From DTFZ01 sp964510055 (GTDB taxonomy: Bacteria > Bacillota > Clostridia > Christensenellales > SZUA-584): DNA of 25,986 nucleotides. The notes below the pieces were generated by a model. It searched no databases. It saw nothing but the letters and a program-made list of their open reading frames with translations, and was not told where the DNA came from. Within the stretch, counting starts at the first letter, position 1. Every line of letters starts with the position of its first letter. Both the position numbers and the translations under genes were made by a program. The stretch is taken from contig CAZDZY010000037.1 in the NCBI GenBank assembly GCA_964510055.1, positions 1-25,986 on the forward strand, read 5' to 3'. Below, one piece after another: positions 7,852 to 14,324 of the stretch.

Positions 7852-9228
7852 TTGAAGATCTATAATACGATGACCAGGAAAAAAGAAGAGTTTGTGCCGA
7901 CTGAGCCGGGTAGGGCGAAGATATACGCCTGCGGGCCCACGGTATATAATTTTTTCCATATAGGCAACGCGAGGCCTTTTATAATATTCGATACCCTGAG
8001 GCGGTATCTTGAATACCGCGGGTATAAGGTAACATTTGTTCAGAATTTCACCGACGTGGATGACAGGCTTATAAAACGCGCCGCTGAGGAGAAGACGACA
8101 CTCAAAGAGGTGGGCGAGCGTTATATCAGGGAATACTTTACGGACGCTCAGGGTTTGGGTATAAGAGCTGCGGACGTCCATCCAAAAGCAACAGAGCATA
8201 TGGGCGATATAATCGCGCTCGTAAAAAGATTGGTTGAAGCCGGACACGCCTACGAGGCGGAAGGGGACGTATATTTCGACGTCTCCAGCTTCCCCGCATA
8301 CGGAAAACTCTCCGGGCAGTCAGTAGAAGACCTGCGCGCAGGCGCAAGGATCGACGTTACGGATATAAAAAGGAATCCGGAAGACTTCGCGCTTTGGAAA
8401 GCCGCGAAGCCCGGGGAAGACAGCTGGGACAGCCCGTGGGGAAAAGGCCGTCCGGGATGGCACATAGAGTGCAGCGCCATGAGCATGAAATACTTGGGTG
8501 AAACGATAGACATTCACGGCGGCGGGGAGGATCTGATATTCCCCCATCATGAGAACGAGATAGCGCAGTCGGAGGCCGCCACAGGGAAACCGTTCGCGAA
8601 ATACTGGATGCATAACGGATTTTTGAACATCAACAACGAGAAAATGAGCAAATCCCTGGGTAATTTCTTTACCGTGCGCGATATATCGAAAAAGTACGAT
8701 CTCGGCGTAGTCAGGTTATTTATGCTGTCGGCACAATACAGGAACCCCGTCAACTTTTCGGAAGAGCTTATAGCGCAGGCTGCTTCGGCAATGACGCGGA
8801 TAAAAAATTGCCGGGAAAACCTTATTTTCCTATCTGAAAACGGCCGCGGTGCCGGCACTGACGTATCCCGGGAAATCTGCGCTCTTGAAGAGAGATTCAA
8901 GCAGGCTATGGACGACGACCTGAATACGGCTGAAGCCATAGGGGCAATATTTGAGTATATAAAGGAAATAAACCTGTTATTTGAGAACGGCGGGTCAAAG
9001 AAAGGCGCAATGGCGGCGCTTTCGGCGCTCGATGCCGTTTTGGGCGTGCTCGGGCTTGTCCCGCGTGAGGACAATATTCCCGGCGAAATAAAAGAGCTCG
9101 CGCAAAAGAGGCAGGAAGCGAGAGCGCGCAAAGATTTCACGGCTGCAGACGAACTAAGAAAAGAAATATCCTCTTTGGGTTATGAGCTTAAAGATACGCC
9201 GGAAGGCGTAAAAATAAACAAAAGATAA
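7852..9228 (+). CDS. cysS: Cysteinyl-tRNA synthetase
   Basis: A class I aminoacyl-tRNA synthetase that charges tRNA-Cys in the cytoplasm. Visible signatures are the zinc-binding cysteine in YACGPTVYN, the HIGH-type motif HIGNARPF, the zinc-ligand region WHIECSAMS, the HGGGEDLIFPHHENE segment and the ATP loop KMSKSLGN. The C-terminal helical domain ends in the usual basic tail. I chose the TTG at 7852, giving the family-typical KIYNTMTRKKEEF start with GGAAG (7839-7843) eight bases upstream. The GTG at 7843 would overlap that ribosome site. The protein is then 458 residues, a normal length. Confidence 0.97.
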   Translation: MKIYNTMTRKKEEFVPTEPGRAKIYACGPTVYNFFHIGNARPFIIFDTLRRYLEYRGYKVTFVQNFTDVDDRLIKRAAEEKTTLKEVGERYIREYFTDAQGLGIRAADVHPKATEHMGDIIALVKRLVEAGHAYEAEGDVYFDVSSFPAYGKLSGQSVEDLRAGARIDVTDIKRNPEDFALWKAAKPGEDSWDSPWGKGRPGWHIECSAMSMKYLGETIDIHGGGEDLIFPHHENEIAQSEAATGKPFAKYWMHNGFLNINNEKMSKSLGNFFTVRDISKKYDLGVVRLFMLSAQYRNPVNFSEELIAQAASAMTRIKNCRENLIFLSENGRGAGTDVSREICALEERFKQAMDDDLNTAEAIGAIFEYIKEINLLFENGGSKKGAMAALSALDAVLGVLGLVPREDNIPGEIKELAQKRQEARARKDFTAADELRKEISSLGYELKDTPEGVKINKR

Positions 9229-9242
9229 TGAGGTATTAAAGT

Positions 9243-9557
9243 TTGGATCTGAATAGTTTCAATCAATTGTTTTCTATAATAATGGTCATTGCGGGAGTTC
9301 TGGCCGTCTGGTACGCTATTTTCGGCAAAGCACCGGGCTTTAATATGGATTATCCGAAGGAAATGAAGGCCGACGCTGAAAAATTGCTGAGGCAGTTCTG
9401 TTGGGCAATAGGGCCTATCGCGCTGATTTCGGGAATCCTGGAATTGTTAGGATATGCGTGGGCTGGGTATATCAGCTTGCTGATGCTTCCTTTAATAGTC
9501 GTTTACGTGATATTATACCGAAAGAAATTTAAGCAACATCTTAATAAGATGAAATAA
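9243..9557 (+). CDS. Small membrane protein of unknown function
   Basis: A 104-residue hydrophobic protein with about three membrane segments (near residues 7-28, 52-70 and 74-92) and a basic cytoplasmic tail (YRKKFKQHLNKMK). The loop between segments 1 and 2 carries GFNMDYPKEMKADAEKLLRQFC. The layout recalls small DUF3784-like proteins, but I cannot assign a family. It starts with TTG, 14 bases after cysS, with TGAGG nine bases upstream, so it probably shares the cysS transcript. A stem-loop follows the gene. Confidence 0.6.
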   Translation: MDLNSFNQLFSIIMVIAGVLAVWYAIFGKAPGFNMDYPKEMKADAEKLLRQFCWAIGPIALISGILELLGYAWAGYISLLMLPLIVVYVILYRKKFKQHLNKMK

Positions 9558-9594
9558 ACGCGGCTGTCGGCTGTTGATTCAAGTACTGGTCGTA

Positions 9595-9620
9595 AGGGCT
9601 GCCCTTATATGGGCAGCCTT
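9595..9620 (+). terminator. Strong stem-loop after the small membrane protein gene
   Basis: A 10-bp stem (AGGGCTGCCC with GGGCAGCCTT, one G-U pair) around a six-base loop. Only a poor T stretch follows, so it may be a weak terminator or an RNA-stabilising hairpin rather than a full stop. Confidence 0.55.
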
Positions 9621-9713
9621 AAGATTTATCGGGCTCCAAGATGTTTAGTGTAATCGTCGATATCCGGGCCTTTAAAAAGACAAAGCGCTTGTTGGAGTTA
9701 TAAGGAGAATATT

Positions 9714-10430
9714 ATGAGATCGTTTTTTACAGGTTTGTGCGGTGTTATCGCCAGCATAGTGCTGATAATCGCCCTGCTCATATTGAGCATCGAGATGTTC
9801 GCTCTTAATCCGGATTTTTTCATGGACGAATATGAAAAGCTGGGAACCGCGCAAGATCTGGGCCTGAGCGGGCAGGACCTCCAAACGATAACGAGAAATC
9901 TTTTAGATTATACCTCGGGAGCGAGGGAAACCTTAGAAATGCAGGCAAGCTTTAATGGCGTACAGAGCGAAGTGTTCACGGATAAAACGGAAGTGGAGCA
10001 TATGGTAGACGTGCGGGCGCTGTGCTTGAACGCGCGCGCCGTGCGCTCGGCATGCTTCATCGGAGCCGCTATACTTATCATACTGGCGCTTGTATTAAAC
10101 GGAAAACGGGCGCTGCGATCGCTTTGCAGGTCGTTTTTGAGGGTGTCAGGCGTATTTGTGGTAGCAGTGGCTGCTTTGGGAATATACGCCGCGATCGATT
10201 TTACGGGTTTTTGGACGTCGTTCCATCATGTGTTCTTCAGCAACGACCTGTGGCTGCTTGACCCGAATACAAGCGTGCTTATACGGCTGGTGCCCGAGCA
10301 GTTCTTCTCAGACCTGGTCGCGAGGATAATAATAAGATTCGTATCAATTTTCGCGGCGCTCAATATTGCAGCCGGGGCGGGACTGTGCCTTATAAGAAGA
10401 AAAGAATCTAAAGAGGCTGCTTTAAGCTGA
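9714..10430 (+). CDS. Lit/DUF1461-family membrane protein
   Basis: A 238-residue integral membrane protein with about four membrane segments (near 6-28, 110-128, 138-160 and 205-228). It matches the TIGR01906/DUF1461 pattern: FTDKTEVEHMVDV with His96 in the first extracellular part, and FHHVFFSND with His171/His172 followed by WLLDPNT and PEQFF. This family includes Lit, the lipoprotein intramolecular transacylase that moves an acyl chain from the lipid moiety to the N-terminal cysteine, giving lyso-form lipoproteins. The two conserved histidine regions fit such an active site, but many DUF1461 members are untested. A TAAGGAG ribosome site precedes the ATG. tsaD starts just after its stop codon. 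Confidence 0.8.
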   Translation: MRSFFTGLCGVIASIVLIIALLILSIEMFALNPDFFMDEYEKLGTAQDLGLSGQDLQTITRNLLDYTSGARETLEMQASFNGVQSEVFTDKTEVEHMVDVRALCLNARAVRSACFIGAAILIILALVLNGKRALRSLCRSFLRVSGVFVVAVAALGIYAAIDFTGFWTSFHHVFFSNDLWLLDPNTSVLIRLVPEQFFSDLVARIIIRFVSIFAALNIAAGAGLCLIRRKESKEAALS

Positions 10431-10431
10431 T

Positions 10432-11427
10432 ATGGAAAGGGTAATACTCGCGATAGAGACGTCGTGCGACGAGACGGCCGCCGCAATAACCAAAGGGCGG
10501 AAGGTACTCGGGAACGCCGTCTATACGCAAAGGGAACATGAAGAATACGGCGGAGTAGTACCGGAGATAGCGTCGAGAAACCATATAATGAAACTGCCTT
10601 ATATCGTCGACGAGACGCTGCGCAGCTCGGGCATGGATTTTGGCGATATAGAAGCTGTCGCGGTCACGGACGGCCCCGGTCTTATAGGGGCGCTGCTGGC
10701 GGGCGTATCGTACGCCAAAGCGCTTGCCTATTATCATTCGCTGCCGCTGATACCCGTGCACCACATCGAAGGCCATATCTGCTCGCTGTATATATCGCAT
10801 GAAGACCTCGTGCCGCCTTACGTTTGCCTTGTAGTTTCAGGCGGGCATACCCATATAGCTATAGTGGAAGATTACGGGAAATACAGGCTGATAGCGAAAA
10901 CGCGGGACGACGCGGTCGGCGAAGCGTTCGATAAAACAGCCCGGGCATTAGGCCTCGGGTATCCCGGCGGGCCAAGGCTGGAAGAGCTCGCAAAGCACGG
11001 CACTCCGATATATGAATACACAAGAGGCTTTAAAGGCGAATCCCACCTTGATTTTACGTTCAGCGGTTTAAAGACGGCGGTTATTAACCAGATCCATAAC
11101 ATGAAACAAAAGGGCGAGCCTTTTGAAGCGGCGGACATTGCCGCGAGCTTTCAGAACGAAGCGATCTCTTTTCTTGCGGATAACACTTTTGAAGCCGCGT
11201 CAAGGGAAGGCATAAAGAAAATAGGCATTGCGGGCGGAGTTTCTTCGAATGAAGCGCTGAGACAGGAGTTTGGGGAAAGGGCAAAAAAGGCCGGATACAG
11301 GCTCTATCTGCCTGAAAAAAAGTATTGCACGGATAACGCAGCCATGATTGGCTGCGCGGCCGCTTTTTCTAAGCCAATTACGGATCCGCTCAAGGCTAAC
11401 GCCAACGCGTCTAAAATGTTGTTTTAA
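10432..11427 (+). CDS. tsaD: tRNA N6-adenosine threonylcarbamoyltransferase (TsaD)
   Basis: Transfers the threonylcarbamoyl group from TC-AMP to A37 of tRNAs that read ANN codons, acting in the cytoplasm with TsaB and TsaE. The Kae1/YgjD fold is clear: the N-terminal AIETSCDETAAAI motif, metal-binding His111 and His115 in HHIEGH, VVSGGHTH, the DDAVGEAFDKTAR segment, and the C-terminal CTDNAAMIGCAA. The 331-residue length is normal. The ATG lies one base after the upstream stop codon with only a distant GAGG, so translation is probably coupled to the preceding gene. tsaB and tsaE are not in the window. Confidence 0.97.
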   Translation: MERVILAIETSCDETAAAITKGRKVLGNAVYTQREHEEYGGVVPEIASRNHIMKLPYIVDETLRSSGMDFGDIEAVAVTDGPGLIGALLAGVSYAKALAYYHSLPLIPVHHIEGHICSLYISHEDLVPPYVCLVVSGGHTHIAIVEDYGKYRLIAKTRDDAVGEAFDKTARALGLGYPGGPRLEELAKHGTPIYEYTRGFKGESHLDFTFSGLKTAVINQIHNMKQKGEPFEAADIAASFQNEAISFLADNTFEAASREGIKKIGIAGGVSSNEALRQEFGERAKKAGYRLYLPEKKYCTDNAAMIGCAAAFSKPITDPLKANANASKMLF

Positions 11428-11509
11428 ATATCACCAGATTTTCCTACGATAAAAGATAGAATAGCAGGGTAAAGAACTTAATATAGATTATATAACGGCG
11501 GAGGTTTTT

Positions 11510-12211
11510 ATGAAAATCAGGAATCGTTATATGATCTTTTTTTTATCGGTTTCGTTCGTAGTGGCGGTATTGCTGCTCGCGAATTCGGTAAGCGCCCAGG
11601 TAATGAAACAGATCAGGGGAACTATAGTGATAGACGCGGGCCACGGAGGCTTTGACGCGGGCGCTTCCGGGAAAGTGACAAAAGCAAGGGAGGATGTTTT
11701 GAATCTGGCCGTGGCAAAAAAACTGCAAAGGCTTTTTGAAATAAACGGTTTTACCGTAATAATGACGCGGGAAGACGATAACGCGGTCGCGTCCACAAAA
11801 CATAAGGATATGGAGAGACGCGAACAGATAATCGAGGAAACGAACCCCGACGCCGTTATATCGATACATATGAATAAGTTCCCGGACCCTTCCGTATCGG
11901 GCCCTATGGCGTTCTATTACGAGAAATCAACGGAAGGGAAGATATTGGCGCAGCTCATACAGGAACAATTGAATGAATATCTGCAGCCTCCAAGGCCAAG
12001 GACGTATAAGCCGGAAGATTATTTTATGCTTCGCCACGGCGAATGTCCCTGCATACTCGTCGAATGCGGATTTTTATCCAACGAAAGGGAGGAGAAACTG
12101 CTGCAAACAGAAGAATATCAGGAAAATATCGCGAAAGCGATATATAAAGGCGTTGATGCCTATTTTGAGCAGCCTGATAAGAACTATACAAGCCCACAAT
12201 TTTTTCAATAA
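11510..12211 (+). CDS. cwlD: N-acetylmuramoyl-L-alanine amidase, CwlD-like
   Basis: An Amidase_3 zinc hydrolase that removes the stem peptide from muramic acid. CwlD orthologues act in the developing spore as the first step of muramic-delta-lactam formation in the cortex. A signal peptide or anchor (residues 1-29, ending SVSA) is followed by the catalytic domain: His45 in DAGHGGFD, the REDVLNL segment with the glutamate ligand, His120 in SIHMN, and the catalytic Glu185 in VECGF. The length of 233 is close to known CwlD, and the HMNKF..P.V.GP.AFY pattern is typical. The ribosome site is GGCGGAGG. A single-gene unit is likely, as the ctsR promoter lies downstream. Confidence 0.87.
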   Translation: MKIRNRYMIFFLSVSFVVAVLLLANSVSAQVMKQIRGTIVIDAGHGGFDAGASGKVTKAREDVLNLAVAKKLQRLFEINGFTVIMTREDDNAVASTKHKDMERREQIIEETNPDAVISIHMNKFPDPSVSGPMAFYYEKSTEGKILAQLIQEQLNEYLQPPRPRTYKPEDYFMLRHGECPCILVECGFLSNEREEKLLQTEEYQENIAKAIYKGVDAYFEQPDKNYTSPQFFQ

Positions 12212-12274
12212 AAAACGTTACCCTGCTTAAAGGCTTTTCTCGATGAAATATTCGTAAACAGACAGAAAATTATG

Positions 12275-12302
12275 TTGCATATACGGCAAATCGGTGTATA
12301 AT
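12275..12302 (+). promoter_or_regulatory. Sigma-A promoter of the ctsR operon
   Basis: TTGCAT (12275-12280), a 16-base spacer and TATAAT (12297-12302). The CtsR operator begins 10 bases after the -10 box and so would overlap the start site, the usual arrangement for repression. Confidence 0.78.
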
Positions 12303-12311
12303 ATCATTGAA

Positions 12312-12328
12312 GGTCAAAGATAGTCAAA
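12312..12328 (+). promoter_or_regulatory. CtsR operator
   Basis: GGTCAAAGATAGTCAAA is a tandem heptamer that fits the CtsR consensus RGTCAAANANRGTCAAA at every defined position. It lies just downstream of the -10 box and 12 bases before the ctsR start codon, implying autoregulation of the whole ctsR-mcsA-mcsB-clpC operon. Confidence 0.93.
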
Positions 12329-12340
12329 GCTGGTGATAAG

Positions 12341-12805
12341 ATGTCGATATTAAGTGATACTATAGAAAATTTTATAAAGAGCCTGATGAGCGAATATGAA
12401 GGAAGGATAGAGCTGCAGCGCAATGAGCTGGCGCAGCATTTCAACTGTGCGCCGTCGCAGATAAACTACGTCCTTGCGACAAGATTCACTCCCGACAGGG
12501 GGTATATCATAGAGAGCAGGCGCGGCGGCGGAGGATACATCCGCGTTGTGCGGCTCAACGTTGACGAACCGGACGAGCTATTGCAGCTCGTGACCGAGAG
12601 GATAGGCGACGCGATATCAGAGCGCGACGCGATGGACGTTATCAGCCGCCTTGTAGAAAACGAAGCGGTAACGAATAAAGAGGGAGCGCTTATGAACGCG
12701 GCCGTATCGGATAAAGCTCTTAGCATACCCGCGGTCATAAAGGATCACTTAAGGGCGAACATAATGAAGCAGCTTATACTCGCGCTTTTAAGTCAGGAGG
12801 CCTGA
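12341..12805 (+). CDS. ctsR: Heat-shock repressor CtsR
   Basis: A dimeric winged-helix repressor of class III heat-shock genes (clpC, clpP, clpE) that responds to heat and to McsB. The N-terminal DNA-binding domain has the family pattern LSDTIENFIKSLM, ELAQHFNCAPSQINYVL and RGGGGYIRVVRL, where the glycine-rich wing is thought to sense temperature. The C-terminal half (about residues 80-150) is the McsB-interacting helical domain. The length of 154 is typical. Its own operator sits upstream, and mcsA starts one base after its stop codon, with the mcsA ribosome site inside the end of ctsR. Confidence 0.97.
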   Translation: MSILSDTIENFIKSLMSEYEGRIELQRNELAQHFNCAPSQINYVLATRFTPDRGYIIESRRGGGGYIRVVRLNVDEPDELLQLVTERIGDAISERDAMDVISRLVENEAVTNKEGALMNAAVSDKALSIPAVIKDHLRANIMKQLILALLSQEA

Positions 12806-12806
12806 A

Positions 12807-13307
12807 ATGCTGTGCGATGATTGCTTGAAGAATACGGCAACGATACATATGACCACGTTTGTGAACGGACAGGTAAAGACGGTACACCTTTGCTCCCAGT
12901 GCGCAGCCAAACGCAGCAAGCCGGCGGCGCTTCCGGGGTTTTCGCTCAACGACCTTTTGAGCGCTTTCTACGAAAACGAAGAAACGGAAGAGGTAGCGTG
13001 CGAAATGTGCGGCACTACTATTTCGCTTTTTCAGAAAACCGGGAAACTGGGATGCGCGCAGTGCTATAAGACGTTTGAACAGAGCCTTCTGCCTGTGCTC
13101 AAGAGCATCCATATGAATGAGAAACATACGGGCAAGCGGCCCGGCCAGAAGGTCACGGTAGATGTGGAGAAAGAGCCGGGCGAAAGCAGGAAAGAGGAGC
13201 TGAAGAGGGAGCTCAAGGCGGCTGTCGCCGCCGAGAACTTTGAAGAAGCGGCAAGGCTAAGGGACGAGATCGCGCTGCTCGAAAAGGAGGGGACCAAAAA
13301 TGCCTGA
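12807..13307 (+). CDS. mcsA: McsA, activator of the McsB arginine kinase
   Basis: A zinc-binding adaptor that activates McsB and contributes to control of CtsR. The four CxxC pairs are at Cys3/6, Cys29/32, Cys65/68 and Cys83/86, giving two treble-clef-like zinc sites. A UVR domain closes the protein at about residues 129-163 (ELKAAVAAENFEEAARLRDEI). The length of 166 is close to the Bacillus protein. The AGGAGG ribosome site overlaps the end of ctsR, and the mcsA stop codon overlaps the mcsB start by eight bases, so the operon is tightly coupled. Confidence 0.96.
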   Translation: MLCDDCLKNTATIHMTTFVNGQVKTVHLCSQCAAKRSKPAALPGFSLNDLLSAFYENEETEEVACEMCGTTISLFQKTGKLGCAQCYKTFEQSLLPVLKSIHMNEKHTGKRPGQKVTVDVEKEPGESRKEELKRELKAAVAAENFEEAARLRDEIALLEKEGTKNA

Positions 13308-14310
13308 ATGGCTGGAAGAGAACGCTCCTGAGAGCGACGTGGTGGTATCAACAAGGATAAGGCTCGCGCGAAACCTTGCAGGCATTCCGTTTCCGTCGAG
13401 GATGACGAAGCCTGGCGACCTGGAGAAAGTCCATGAATTTGCGAAGAAAAGCCTGCTAAAGTCTCCCGGATTCAAATACCAGCGCCTATCCGATATGAGC
13501 GAGATAAGCAAACGCGCGCTTATAGAAAGGAATATAATCAGCCCCGACCTTGCGCGCAGCAGCGTAGGCGGGCTTATAACGAGCGGCGACGAGAGCATAA
13601 GCGTCATGATAATGGAGGAAGACCATTACCGCCTGCAAAGCCTGAAATCAGGGTTATCGCTTAAAAGCGCATATTCGGAGGCGGATATGCTCGACAACAT
13701 GCTTTCGGATGGGGTCGATTACGCGTTCGACGAGGCGCTGGGTTTTTTGACCAGCTGCCCGACGAACGTTGGGACAGGCCTTCGCGCGTCGCTGATGCTG
13801 CACCTTCCGGCGCTAACTGCGGCGAAAGGCATGCAGAGGATAATATCGATGGTCGGCAAGATAGGGATGACCGTCAGGGGTGCTTTCGGTGAAGGAAGCG
13901 CCGCTTCCGGAGCGTTCTACCAGATATCGAATCAGATAACGCTGGGCATAACTGAAAAAGAGATACTTACCAAACTGCTTTCGACGGCAAATAAAGTAAT
14001 AGATTTCGAGCGCAATACGAGGAAAGAGTTATACAGCAACCTTGGTGTCACGCTCGAGGATAAGGTATGGCGGGCAATAGGCATACTGAGAAACGCGCGC
14101 AAGATGAGCGACGCCGAAGCCCAGAAGCTGATATCCGACGTGGCGTTCGGGACGTCCCTCGGGATAGTGCCCGGATTCACGGCAAGTTCATTGTATAAAG
14201 TGATGATGGACACGCGGCCGGCTATAATAGCTGAAAAGAACGACGGCCAGCAGCCGCAGCACCGCGATATATTGCGTGCGAACGTTTTAAGAGAAGTTTT
14301 TAACATATAA
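13300..14310 (+). CDS. mcsB: Protein arginine kinase McsB
   Basis: Phosphorylates arginine side chains, which marks proteins for ClpCP degradation and inactivates CtsR. The ATP:guanido phosphotransferase fold is visible: STRIRLARNLAGIPFP near the N-terminus, the nucleotide-binding arginines, and the SCPTNVGTGLRAS segment with the active-site cysteine. The RDILRA sequence near the C-terminus fits the RDxxRA phosphoarginine-binding site of McsB. At 336 residues it is slightly shorter than the Bacillus enzyme, but no key motif is missing. The start codon lies within the end of mcsA, with AGGAGG upstream. Confidence 0.96.
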   Translation: MPEWLEENAPESDVVVSTRIRLARNLAGIPFPSRMTKPGDLEKVHEFAKKSLLKSPGFKYQRLSDMSEISKRALIERNIISPDLARSSVGGLITSGDESISVMIMEEDHYRLQSLKSGLSLKSAYSEADMLDNMLSDGVDYAFDEALGFLTSCPTNVGTGLRASLMLHLPALTAAKGMQRIISMVGKIGMTVRGAFGEGSAASGAFYQISNQITLGITEKEILTKLLSTANKVIDFERNTRKELYSNLGVTLEDKVWRAIGILRNARKMSDAEAQKLISDVAFGTSLGIVPGFTASSLYKVMMDTRPAIIAEKNDGQQPQHRDILRANVLREVFNI

Positions 14311-14324
14311 AAGGAGAAAAAGCA

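Noticed and set aside
11463..12227. Ten-base inverted repeat (AGCAGGGTAA / TTACCCTGCT) on both sides of cwlD
   Set aside because: A match of this length over about 750 bases can arise by chance, and no recombinase or target duplication supports a mobile unit.
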